Shown: piece by piece, positions 29,254 to 42,900 of the stretch | Layout of the letters: each line of letters opens with the position of its first letter | Numbering within the stretch: the stretch's first letter is position 1 | Position numbers and translations under genes: made by a program | Source of the DNA: Mactra quadrangularis | Lineage: Eukaryota; Mollusca; Bivalvia; Venerida; Mactridae | Direction: 5' to 3' | DNA: 64,000 nt | NCBI GenBank assembly: GCA_025267735.1 | Contig: CM046309.1 | Location: forward strand, 59,275,319-59,339,318 | Notes under the pieces: model-generated | What the model was told of the DNA's origin: nothing | Database searches by the model: none | Seen by the model: only the letters and a program-made list of their open reading frames with translations

Positions 29254-31130
29254 TGTTTACCAAGCAGTGATTGCCATAACACCCTAGCCTGAAAACCAGG
29301 ACTAGTAAAATTTTGACTTGTGCTAGTAAAACTACTGAATGCATGCAGTAGGGCTAGTTGTTATTTTTTACCTTTTTATGGTATAACAAAAAGAATTAGG
29401 CTACTGCTCGAGAAAGTTTAAAGGGATGACTCTTACAAACTCGACAATCTTTAACATAATTAAAACAGGGAAAATTAATTCAGGGCATAATTTTACGAAT
29501 GAATTCAGTTTAATCCAGATACAAACTACTAAGATACGTAGATATGTGGAAAGCTTAACAATTCAATACTAGCAATTTATTCTATTCACTAACAAATTAA
29601 CAATTTTTTATCCAAGTTACACGGCTATGATATATTTTTAATTTTAAAATATTAAATTAGAATATTTAAATTAACCTCAAAATGGTATAAAATCTATTAA
29701 ACTTTGAAATCAACTAATCAAAAGCTGTTATTGTTACCGGTAAATAATACAATCATGTGCAGTGCAGTGTTTTTAGGGTAATTGTTTGTATATAGTTAAC
29801 ATGCTTCTGTTGGAGTAAACAATGTTTTAATGTATATAGGATTGATGCTTCATGCTCCACGAAAAAAATGTGTTTAATGAATATTAAACGCAGCAGTCTT
29901 GGGTCCGTTTTTTTGTGTGGGTTTTTTCTGCATTTTAGTGTGTTATATTTTCTTAAAAAGAAGAACTTATGCATATTAATGAGCTTAAACATAGAAACAT
30001 ATATATTGCCAATTCTGCTGCATTTAATACACATTAAACATGCATTTTCAAGAAGAGCGGTTTTTGTATATTATTCAGTTATTTGCTCGACGTGTTTTTA
30101 TTATTAATATGCTGTATTATTCTGCAAAATATGTATAATTTGAATGTGGTTTGGAACCCCCCTGAAAAATCTCGGACCCCCCCCCTCTAGAAAAAAATCC
30201 TGGATCCACCCCAACATATCTGCATACATTATATCAGTAAATGTAGTGTTGTTATTGGTCAGTCTCAGGTCATTATACTTATAAGAAATGTTATCAACAT
30301 TGTTATAACTTAAACTCAAAACAAGAGTAAATCACATTGTATTTAAAAACAATGCGAGATGACGCCATGGAAGTGAATATCACGGTGTGGAAAAATTACG
30401 CAAAAAACAAAACAGCGGATCAACAATACTTTCACTCGAAATAGTGTTTACTTGAATCTTTTTGCAAGTCCCCCTCGATTTCGAGCAAAGGCTAATGAAC
30501 TGTATTTGATACCTGTATTGATAAATTGTCTTGTTGTATTGACCTGTATATTAGAAGGTTGTGCTTTATATCAAAGTTCTAAATGATTGTATACATGTGT
30601 TACGATGCGTGAGTGAAAGACCATGTAAGCCATTTATTTGACCACTTCAAGTCTGACATGAGCTTGACTAATATTTAAACATTTTCTCGAGCAAAAATTT
30701 GCCTGTAGAACTAAAAGTTTCAGACAATTTTCAAAATCAACCTGTGAGCTGAAATTTGAGCCTTGCCTGTGTAATTTCATTAATTAATTATATTTATTCT
30801 GACTTTGATTTGCTGATTATTATGAAATGTATTTTACGAAGTTATGCCTACTTGATACACAAAAGCATGTGCCTTAGAGTATACATGTATTTGGGCAGCT
30901 TATGTGTGTGAAAATTAAGTTAGTGAACCCAACTTTTTGATAGGGCATGAAAACCTTGATAGGGCATGAAAACCCTGTGTGTAGCAGTGTTGTATTTCAT
31001 TAAAATACTCAACATTTGTTGTTAGTTATATGATATATCTGAGTATGGTGGAAGCTTTGATGTCAATAAGTTATGTGATTTGAATGTTAGATCGAAATGT
31101 TGTTAGTTTAAAAGAGGTATGAGTGATTAA

Positions 31131-31489
31131 GGGACCTTAGTCAGTTCTTTCCCCAGGTATACTCTTCAAATAGGTAGGTCCGTAAGTTGGATTACTCGGA
31201 TTTTACCTTTACTTTTCAATGTCAATTTGCCAAAATTAATCTTAAATAACTTTTTTGTAAATCATTTAATTTGTTTAAAATTCAAGCTAAATATTTTAAG
31301 GGTAAAGAAATGTCTAAATTTCATCACTTCTGCAAATAGCATTATTAACAAGAAAAATATTAGATGAATTATTTTGTTATCCTTACATAGAACTTAAATG
31401 ATAAAATCCGAGGATTCCAACTGTAAGGACCTACTTACCAATTGGATTGCTTCAGATTTTATCAGGGAAAGATAACTGACTAAAGTCCC
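31131..31489. mobile_element. PIF/Harbinger-type MITE, full copy
   Basis: GGGACCTTAGTCAGTT and, reversed, GGGACTTTAGTCAGTT ends, flanked by TAA on both sides (31128-31130 and 31490-31492). Same family as 8001-8353. Confidence 0.88.
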
Positions 31490-32611
31490 TAAAAGTTTGT
31501 TATAATATATACCAATATTTATTCAGATATGTTTTTCCTATGATTATATATAAGTAGATCATATCACTGTTTATGCAGTCCCAACTTTGCCATAGCTTGT
31601 TACTCCCTTTTATGAACAATTTTTATTCAATATCAATTTTCATCTCTGAGGAGTGAAGTTGTCAACAGAAATTATGTTAGTTATTTATAGCGAAGGCACT
31701 TTTTGTGCTTATCTAGATTAATGTTGTGTTTAATTCCGTTGACATGACTTGTGAGAGTTGATTGTTAATCAACTTAAGGAGTAAAGAGAAATAGTTGAAC
31801 ATTTTTGTATGTTGTGATATTTAAAGATGCCATTCAGACCAAGTTGGCAAATTTTATTATTTTCTTAATTTTGTTGGTTATAATAATTTACTAACACTCT
31901 AATATCATGTATCAACTGTTATACCAGAGTTTCGCTTGGTAACTTGTTACAGATTGACTTATTGTTATAAAAGACTATATCCAGAATTCAAATATTTGGG
32001 CTTTTCCCTGCTGTACAAACAACTTTTCACCATCACAATGAAAATATGTGTACTAAGAACAATAAGAATAAATTTGTTTTTATGCTTTTCAGCAATAATG
32101 TGTTAAAAAACTGTATGCACCACCTGTGCACTGATGGAAAAACCCATAAAATTGGAGTTCTGAATAAGGTCTTTAATTGTACACTGATATTCTTGTTAGA
32201 ATTATTCAAGAGAGTGTATAGAATGAGTCGAGTGTTATAATGTGATGTGTTACATTGGTTGTTATTTATGTTAACTATAAAATATAGTCCATTTTTTCTT
32301 AACTGTTAAAGCTTGAATAATTTCACGGTCACTGAATGTATTGTTTTTGTACTGGTGGCCTAATTGTTATTAAAAATATCTTGACTAAAACATACCACAC
32401 GGCATAAGCAGCATTACTCGATCATAATACACGCTTTTGGATACTCATGGATGTATTACGACAGGAATTTTAACAAATGCATTCATCGTGAAATTATTCA
32501 TGTTTTGACAGTTGAGAATAAACGAACTATAGACATATTTATATCAGTTATGCAGATATTAAATGGTAGTATAGTTTACTAATTTTATAAATGTTTTTTG
32601 TTTTATATACA

Positions 32612-32700
32612 CCCTCGAAGTTAGCAGCTTAATCCAGAAATTTAGCCTTTCCAGGAACGTTGAGTAGGTTGACTGACTGCCGTGATATGACCTATACACC
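32612..32700 (+). mobile_element. SINE family 1 fragment
   Basis: AGTTAGCAGCTTAATCCAG ... GAGTAGGTTGACTGACTGCC matches the central part of 54906-55200; head and tail are missing. Confidence 0.75.
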
Positions 32701-33206
32701 AAAATTCAAGAGATATGTAAATAGCAAATTGAACCGATAGTCTGCTATGACAGGCTCAATAATTTGTAAACTGACGCCTGAAAACTGAACTATTTTCTGT
32801 GAAGAGTCAAATTGCAGATACTGGTGCGTAGGAAGGATCTGAATATTGGGGCTGCAGATGGGATGAAATCGAGAGAAGTCCCCCTCCTGCCGGTCGAAAT
32901 TTTTATGAATGTAAGCCTCTGAAACTTGTTTTCAAGCACTTTCAGTAACTCTTAAGAACAAATCTTTGTATGAGACCTCAAGAATTTCAACATGTTTCAA
33001 GAAAAATTAACTCACGGTCCTATTGCCGCTGTTTGCCAGAATATAAGGGCTGCAGTCACATCTCCTATGGGCCTGGAATAAGTGCTGTGAGTTGTGTGTC
33101 TCAGTCACATTATTTCAAACATCTTACATGGGTAACTTAATGCATCACTACATGTTGGTTATTCAATGAAGGGAAATAATTGCTTCAGGGACTTTGACAT
33201 TGTCTA

Positions 33207-33570
33207 GGGGCGTGTTTGATCCAGTCTACTCCGAGTACTCCGGTCTACACTGCGATCACCGATGAATCAAATGTCCCACTTTTGTAGCAAAACACAAGAA
33301 TGGTGGAAAAGGTTACAAGATGCTTTTTGTTAGATGCAAGCAGTTTATCAAAAGAGTATGATACAAAATATGTAAAAATATAGTAAAAACATTTGCAATC
33401 CTCGCATTAAAACTTGGATCTCATTTAAACAACGTCATACTCTGCTTACTCCTCCTAAAAGGCAGGTGTATTCAGAGTACTCCGAGCGCGTGATCCGAAC
33501 CGTTTGATTCAATTTTTTTTAGTGATTGGAGTACCCCGAGTACTCAGATCTCGCGAATCAAACACGCCCC
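33207..33570. mobile_element. MITE, 364 bp, TIR GGGGCGTGTTTGATCC
   Basis: The right end reversed reads GGGGCGTGTTTGATTC. Subterminal GAGTACTC repeats on both sides. No certain TSD. It lies about 375 bp upstream of the AMN1 start codon. Confidence 0.82.
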
Positions 33571-33944
33571 AGATGTAATAGAATGGTTTTAATTTCCCCA
33601 TGCGGGTCAGATGATCATGGTCAGAGTTGATGACTTTTAATGGCACCTTAATAGTGGTGATTTGTTCATTTATTTATGCCAGCATGTAGGTGAAGTAGAA
33701 TGAAAGGACAGGAATGGCAAGTTTAAACCTATAATCAAAGAGTGAATGACCCCTTTAGCTATTGGTTTATTATTTTATTGTCTGATGATTTTAATAAAAT
33801 GTATCTAAACACCAAAATATTTAGTACTTTATTCAGAGGCACAAATAAACATTCTGTCAAGGTCAAACCGTCTGATAATCTATTTTAATCGTTGATGTGA
33901 AATCATACGTAAGTAATTCCTTCATTGTACGTGTTGTTAAGAAC

Positions 33945-36900
33945 ATGAGTCAGTGTTTTAGACCAAACCAAACAATGTCGGCTATGGTGAAATTAGACGT
34001 TTCAGGAATTGTTTATGGCACTGTGTCTACTCTACTAGATAGGTATGACGATTGTTGTTAATGTTATAAATATATGTCCCTTAAAAATTAGAAATTATTC
34101 ACTGACATTCCGACACTGTGACGGAGACACTTCGAACCTCTATTCGTCCCTAAGACACTTCGACCCAAGTTTATGTTATTTTTGTTATTTGTCTACAAAA
34201 ACATTTCATACGATAACATTATTTAAAATTAAGTTAAAGTAAATTCAGCATTTGATTTTTAGCCGTTGTAGTATTCATGCTAGACAACATTTGCCAGTGA
34301 CACCTACCTTAACCCTGCTGATTTAAATACTCAATACAGTACTTTTGTACTCATAATCAATAAAAGTAGATATCCATATTCATGCAGGGGATTATCAAGC
34401 AAATATTAAGAATTTAAGTCAAATATTATTATGAGTATTTAAGCCTTTAAAAATAATTCTGAATAATTATTCTCGTCCTAAATGCATTATTTTGTATTTT
34501 CTTTTAAAAAGTGATTGCTTCATTCATAAATCTAAATTTGTTCTTGTTTTTTTTCAGATGTATTCAGACTATTGTTTACGACTGGAAAGATTACATTGAA
34601 AGTCTAGATACCTTACCATCAAATCTAAAAGATAAATTTGTTTATCTGATGTCAAAAAGAGGAGTATTGAATGACAACAATTTGGAGAAGGTGATAATCA
34701 TATTTTTAGCCGGATTTTTCAACGAAAAAAATTCGGCTTATAGTTTGGCAAAACACTTTCTTTATGAAACTTCATACAATGATAACATACCTTGTGATAA
34801 ACAGAATTAGACAGTAACCACAACTCTACCTGGCTTTATTATTGATTATTTCCTGTTGTAATTTTTGCGTTAAAGTTTTTAAATCCAGCTTTAACGTGGT
34901 TTCCATATTACATTTCTTGTTATGTTATCAACTTATAGTATGCTTTATTTATTGTCTGCTAATAAGGGACTTAAGTCAGTTATTTCCCTTGTATACACTT
35001 CTAATAGGTATGTCCAATTAGTTGGATTATTCGGATTTTATCCTTACTTTTAAATATCAATTTGCCAACATTAATCTTAAATAACTTTTTTGTAACTCAT
35101 TTAATTTGTTTGAAATTAAAGCTAAATATTTTTAGGGTAAAGAACTATATAGATTTCATCACCTCTGTTAAATATGAAAGTAAAGTTATTAAAAAATATA
35201 AAAAATCAGAACTTTGTTTCTGTTATTATTTAAATTTTTGTTAATTTTTAGGTATTACATGATAAAGTAAATGTGTTAGATTTACAAGATTGTGATGTCA
35301 CGGATGTCGGACTGAACGCAATATGTAAATGTACTCAACTAAGAAAGATTGATTTAAACTCAAGTAAAGAATCCAGGGTGAACATTACATCAGAAGGTTT
35401 CTATCAACTTATTTATAAGTAATTTCTAGTTCCATAACTTCAGTGTAACTTTTTCTAGCATACTTAAGGTAGAATCACCCTATCGCCAAGATACAGTCGT
35501 TCATATATTTGAAAAACCTTGATTAATGATTACAATACATTATTACATTATGTAAATCTCTTGCATGGATTAAATTTTGACAACAATCAGGGCTTTTTCA
35601 GCCTATCTCACAGGGCCGAATATGGGCCCCATTCCCAATGCCAAATAATGACCATTATTCCCAATTTCAAGAAAAAAATTCCCAATCTTGTTAAATAATT
35701 CCCTTTGAACAGGATGCCTGTTGCCTTCACAAAAGAAGCCACAAGATTTCATGTAAAAATAATCATGAGAATTTGCATTGAATGCCTCATTGAACTGTCA
35801 GAACAAATTCTTTAAGAGCACTGCAACACTTTCAGAGACACCAAAGCAAAGCATATAAAGATTTAATGCAGAAAAATTAATAATGAAATTTCCCAATTGG
35901 TTTGATTTGGCAATATTTTTTTCCAAAATCAGACTATTTACAGTGTAAAAAATTCCCAATTTGGGCAGGGGCCTTTTTCCCAAAACCCCCTGAAAAAGCC
36001 CTGACAATGCTTTGTAACTGTAGCAAAAATATTAAGAAAACTTTTTATAGATCATTCGGAACTCCATCGGCCATTCGCTACGAATAACCTAGGACATATT
36101 TAGACGCCATTTTGGAAAAACTGGTGTTCAAGTAAACAATACACGTTCGTTTAGGCGATGACTGAATTTTCCATTTTAGTCCGTAAACTTGAAATTGCAT
36201 AGTTCAATGATATCGATGAACAATATTTAGTTCAATTTAAAACAAAGAAATAAGTTTTGACAAAGATCTGTGTGTATACTGCAAGAACTATTTTGTATAA
36301 CCGTTACGTGCTTCGCCTCACATAGGTAGTAAAATCACAAAAATTCAGTGAAGTCCCCCCACAAATTCTTCCAAGATCATTCATTCATGAAAGGTCGAGG
36401 TGTTCCGAATGTTAATAGATGTGAGTGGTTATCTCCCTTTGATATGGAAATAGTGTAATTTCTTATTTTGTCCAAACAGAATAATTATTTAAAAAACTGA
36501 CATGGTGAAAACTTTAGAAATACAATGATATATTAGAAACCAATTTTCTGAGAATTTTTGTAGTCATGAAGAAAATTTTATATTAGTGTAACAGGGGAGT
36601 AATCCATACTTTGTATTCCATAATGTTTGTAGTACATTGTATTTGTATACATGTAGTTTGTATAACACTCCAAATAAATCAAACTATCAGTAACCCACCC
36701 TCCAAGTTGTTTCGACGGCTCTAACCTCACATTACAAAGTGAACAGAGTTTAATTTCTGGCCTTTTTTTCTTTATATAACGGGGGCTGTTTACAGGTACC
36801 TACCCCTACCGAAATTTCTTAAAAGTCATGCAGTTTTCCCAAATGTGGAGTTTACCTTGGATATCTTGTTCCCCTATCAATGAAATTTTAATGAAATTTC

Positions 36901-39900
36901 CCCAAATGTTCTATATAAAGAAAGGCCCCAGGCCCCTTCCCCAAATACTGAAAAAGAGCCCTGCATTAATTCTAAAGTAAGTCTAAAAATTAATGATTCA
37001 TCATAAATGTAGATAGTGTCTTACCTGAATGAGTGACCTAGGCTTTATACTTGTCACAATCTGATTAAAACCTGATCTAAAATTTTCCGCTCGCCTGCTC
37101 GCTAATTTAGATCTGGCCTTTTTCAAACGAAGGTCACATTCAGGTGATCTTTTCTCATCATATATTCATGACGAGATTGTTATGATACGTAAATGTAACT
37201 TGTTTACAATGTCTACGTCATGCAATTTGAAATGAGCCGTCAAATTGCAGACTGTGAATAATACCGCTGTTAAATTAGCTTGCCAACCTTGGTCTAAAAA
37301 TAGAAATTACGAAATCAAAATGTTATTAATAGTGTTTAGTCTAGATGAAAGCTACGCATTGATTGGTCGACACAAAGTTTATCTCGACGTGACCTTCCAC
37401 AGAGACAGTAGAGACCCTGTACGACAATGCTCTACTGGATATCTGTTTACGGAGATTGTACTTGTCATTACTATGTATTGTAATTTCAGGTGTTTGTAGA
37501 TTGGCAAGATCGTGTCCATATCTTCAGACAGTCTACCTAAGAAGATGTATCAATATTACAGACGTTGCTATAGAAACGTTATCTAGATCCTGTCCACAGT
37601 TAAGATTGTTAAATATTGGTGGATGTAAGAATCTCACTGATGTCTCATTACAAGCACTCGGTGAAAACACCAAGTTTCTTAAAAGTTTGAATATTTCTAA
37701 TACACAAGTAAGTCTAGTTTATGTTGATTTTGTCACATAATTTTGCTAGATTTCTTTAGCAGGGCCAAAACACCATTTTTGGGGAAGGGCCACAGCCTTT
37801 TTCTTGGGGAAAATTAGAGTGGTTTTCACTTATTTGTGGAAAATTAGTCAAATGACCCTCTTCATTGCCAGTTTAAGAAATAAATTCATTCAATCTTAAG
37901 TGTTACGAAATCAATGAGATAATCCAGTAAATTATTAAGGAAACAACATAGACTGTGTTGTGAAGGTATCTCAAATATTTTTGCCTTTCTATTTGAATCA
38001 TGGCTCAACATTCTTTGGGGAATTTTATGGGATTGGGGAGTTTTGAGGACCAAACTGGGGAAAAAAGAGTCAGTTTTGTTTGGAGGAGCAGCCTGTATTT
38101 GGCTTCTGCTGAGAAGAGTGTTTTGGCCCTGTTCAACTATATTATAGAGAATGATAAATAGCATGTTTATCTGTTATCTTGGAAAACAGATATTTTACTG
38201 ACCACTGTGATATAGGATCTTCTGACATCACTAAGGGGGTCACATCAAATGACCTTTGTGTCAACCAATCAATGCATAGCTTTTATCAAGACAAAACACT
38301 ATGGATAGCATCATGATATTGTAAATTTTATTTTTAGACCAAGTTTAGTGAGCTATTTTGACAGAAGTGTTATTTACAGGCCGTGACTGGACAGTTCTAT
38401 TCAAATTTACGTCACATAGACTATGTGAACAAGTCATTGTGTAATGCTTGGTGCACTAACATGCTTTCTTATTAGCAGGATTTTTCAACGAAAAAATTCG
38501 GCTAATAGTTTGGCGAACACGGGCGGGAGGGCGGGCGGGTGGGCGGGCGGGCGGTCGGGCGGGCGGGCGTGCGTCCGTGTCGTTAACAATTGCGTTAAAG
38601 TTTTTATTGTACCATGTATTTCTGCCATTTAAAGTAAGATCTCTACGAAACTTTATACAATGATAACATACCATGTGATGAACAGAATTAGACAGTAACC
38701 GCAACTCTACCTTGCTTAATCATGGATTATTGCCCTTTTGTAATTTCGGGTGTCTGGTGTCGTTAACAATTGCGTTAAAGTTTTTAATTTAGCATATATT
38801 TTTGCCATTTATTGTCAGATTTTTATGAAACTTCATACAATGATTACATACCATGTGATGAACAGATTAAGACAGTAACCACAACTCTACCTGGCTTAAA
38901 AATGGATTATTTCCCTTTGTTTTTTTTGCGTTAAAGTTTTCAAATTATCGGATATCTCTGCCATTTATGGTTAGATGTTTATGAAATTTCATACAATGAT
39001 TACATACCATCTGTTGCAAAGAATTAGACAGTAACCATAACTCTACCTGACTTAATTATGGATTATTTCCCTTTGTAATTTTTGCATTCAATTTCAAATT
39101 GTTTGATATCTCTGCCATTTCTGGTTAGATGTTTACAAAATTTCATACAATGATTACATACCATCTGTTGAAAAGAATTAGACAGTAATGGCAACTCTAC
39201 CTGACTTAATAATGGATTATTTCCCTTTGTTTTTTTGCGTTAAATTTTTCAAATTGTTGGATATCTCTGCCATTTATGGTTAGATGTTTACGAAATTTCA
39301 TACAATGATTACATACCATCTGTTGAAAAGAATTAGACAGTAACAGCAACTCCACCTGGCTTAATAATGGATTATTTCCCTTTGTTTTTTGTGTTAAATT
39401 TTTCATATTGTTGGATATCTCTGTTATTTATGGTTTTATGTTTACGAAGTTTCATACAATGATTACATATCATCTGTTGAAAAGAATTAGACAGTAACCG
39501 CAACTCTACCTGGCTTAATAATGGATTATTTCCCTTTGTTATTTTTGTGTTAAAGTTTTCAAATTGTTGGATAGCTCTGCCATTTATGGTTAGATGTTTA
39601 TGAAATTTCATACAATGATTACATATGATCTGTTGAAAAGAATTAGACAGTAACAACAACTCTACCTGGCTTAAAAATGGATTATTTCCCTTAGTATTTT
39701 TATGTTAAAGTTTTCAGTATGTTGGATCTCTCCAATAGCAAGTATTCTGGTATTTTCCAGTCATATTTTCCTGCCTTTTTGTGTCAACAATTTCACCATT
39801 TGCCATACAAGGTTTTTTTTAAACAAAATTCTCTTGCCAATTTCATATCATTAGCTTTGCATTATTTTCATCCATAGTTTTAATGTCTTATGCCATCTTG

Positions 39901-42900
39901 GTCAAATACCAACAAAATACTCAGAAAAGATACAATAGGACATATATAGTTAATGAAACTCTTTATTCCTTTAACATTAGTTATTGCCCTTTGTATTCCT
40001 TCTAATAAGCAATATATCAAATGACTTTCTTTTGTAACAATGTAAACTTGTTCTCGATGTTCCCATATGCAGAAAAATCCGGCTTTAATGTGGCTCCCAC
40101 ATTATCTTTCTTGTTCACCATTTCAATTATGCATGCTTAAATGGTGCCAATGTGTGTCCTCAGCAAAACACAGACCATCAGACACTATAGTTGTTAGCCG
40201 GATTCTTCAACGAAAATATTCGGCTTTTAGTTTGGCTAAGGCAGTCGGGTGTTCAGTGTTGTTAACAATTGCATTTAAGTTTTTCTTTACCATATATTTC
40301 TGCCATTTATTGTCAGATCTTGAAGAAACTTCATACAATGATAACATACCATGCTGTGAACAGAATTAGGCAGTAACCACAAATCTACCTGCCTTTATAA
40401 TAGATTATTTCCCTTTGATATTTTTGTGTTGAAGTTTTTAAATCGGGCTTTAATGTGATTTCTACATTACATTTCTTGTTATATATTATTTCAGATCACT
40501 GATGCTGGTATCATGATGTTAGTGTCAGGACAATGTTCCAAGTCTTTAACAGTAAGTAACATAAACTTTAAACTTAAACTTTTTTCTTTTGATTAAACAT
40601 CTATTTCTATATTACATATTCAAAGGCGTTGTTTTTGTTGTTTTTTACGTCGTATTCAACACGCATTTAGGTTATATATACTATGGCCATCTCTTCCTAC
40701 TATAGGTTTCCTGGACACTTTTCTATCACCAGTACTATCTTACCCTATGACGAGGCCCACAATTCATGTATAGGGTATGACCAACCGTGACCGGGCCCAA
40801 TGGCGTTGTACAAAAAGGATAAATTATTTGCTATGTGTAAGTTGTCCTGAGTTTCTGATCTGAAAATATATTTAGACAATGTACACATAAATAAATGTAT
40901 GACAAGAAAAAAGTAAACATTTGTTTGTATACTGTCAGTGGCAAAGTGTGCTTGTATAAAGATAACCACTCAATAAAGCATTGTTGTCGTTACTTATAAA
41001 CATGAGGATAAAAGGAATAAATTAATTAAATGAATAATTTAATAAAACTAAAAATTTAATAAAACCAATTATTTGATCAAATGAATAATTTAATAAAACC
41101 AATAATTTTATCAAATGAATAATTTAATAAGCTAAGTAATTTGATAAAATGAATAATTAAATAAAATGATAGATAAATGAATAGTAATAAAAGATAAATG
41201 AATATAACATTTAAATTAATATGTTCAAACACTCATACAATAGAGACACACATTATCTACAGACCCTGTAACATATATATTGCAACCCGGGTCGATAGCG
41301 CAGTTGGTAGCGCGCCGGGCTTTGGATACTTGTGCCCGAGGAAATGCTGGTTCGAATCCCACCCGGGGAGGTTATACCCTTCCATGAAAATTTGACAATA
41401 ATGTCGATTTTCCTCTATTGATTAGATAATATGGAGAAGTTTCCGGTCTTGTGGAAGGGTAGGTTAGTAATGGTTATAGACAATGGTCCAGGAAAGCTAG
41501 GTTAGGTGCGCTGGACGCCTCGAAATGACCTAAATTGTGTTGATACGGCGTTAACTCTAATAAATAAATAAAATAAATAAACACATATATATTGTGTATA
41601 ATGGTTATAAATGTCAATATGTTTTGTATGTTATTTATTGTAGGAAGTTCATATTAACAATTGTTCCAATGTAACTGACGAGGCAGTTGAAGCTGTTGTA
41701 CAATTTTGTCCACAGATTAATATTCTTTTGTTTCATGGATGTCCAAAAATAACAGGTTAGTATGACAGTCTCTCGTTAGTATGACAGTCTCTCTTAGAAA
41801 CAGATACAAGTTTGTAGTCACAAATTGTGATAAACAATTTGTGGAAACTCAAATTCATGTAAGACTAAACCATTTTTCAGGGTTGACTGAAAACTGCCCT
41901 ACATAGTTAAGAATCAGTGGTAGGAGATAAGAGGGAGAATGGTTGTGAAAATTATTTTAAGACCAAGCTCCACTAAAGTATGCCCTGGGCATTGAACCCA
42001 TGAACCTTCAATTAGTAGGCTTGTGTGCTGCTGACTGAATTGGCCATGCAGCTCAAATTATTTCTAATTTTGTATGTAAACAGGGTTCCCACGCTTCCTT
42101 GAAAACGGGAAAAGTCCTTGAATTTCAAAATTGCTTTTCCAGGCCTGGAAAAGTCCTTGAATTTCGAAAAAACGGTGGAAAACCGGGAAAAAGTCGGGAT
42201 TTTTGCACGTACCGGTCAGGGCTTGAATTAGTCCCGAGACCTCAGGTTTTGACGCACGGAAATTCCAAAATACCCTCGATCAAAATCGTTCGTTCGTCAA
42301 TTTGACTCGTAGGTATTTTGCCTTCAAGAGTCATAGTTGAATCAAGATCTCGGATCGCAAACAAGTAGAGCGTATGTTACGTCCGCCTATTTGATGTAAT
42401 CGACCAATCAGCGATGCGCGCTACGTGGGGGTTGCACTTAGTAAACACTCTTCAAAAGCCGATAATAAGTAACTCCTGTGTTTATCTATCACCCCTGTGT
42501 TTTTTTGTCGCAGGGGTTGCGAAAGCGCCGGACATGTCCGGCAGTTAGATCAAGCCGTCGGTCCGGCCGACCGGCGTTTTTTCTCACGACATTTTTACAT
42601 TTTTTCGCCGATAATTCGTCCCATACTTTGGTACGAAATCATACCAGGCCGAGTCAGTATGTGAACCGTTCCAGGAATATTCATAGGACGCAATTTCTTG
42701 CACTAAAACGGCAAAATCGCATTAAAAGTTCTTAAACTGTATGACAAAAAAGTTTGAAATCGGCGAAAAAGAGTTAAACAAATTTTCATAGTATACTAAA
42801 ATTAAATTCCCTAATTGATCGTCGATTGTTAATCCAGATATGTGTTGTGAAAAATAGGACCGCGCACGACGATTACATGCTAATTACATATCAATTAAAC

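Larger units (their letters stand above)
28704..33944. other. MPC1-AMN1 intergenic region (5.2 kb)
   Basis: Holds the MPC1 3' UTR, four repeat elements listed separately (28835, 31131, 32612, 33207) and otherwise AT-rich DNA. Open frames at 29753-30319 and 32046-32240 look random. The stretch 30140-30210 (runs of C, TCCTGGATCCACCCC) resembles, inverted, 47155-47210, another short dispersed repeat. Confidence 0.6.

Noticed and set aside
39206..39659. Two minus-strand frames with similar proteins in AMN1 intron 4
   Set aside because: They are read-outs of the 155-bp core units of the pearl-like array; no independent coding sign.
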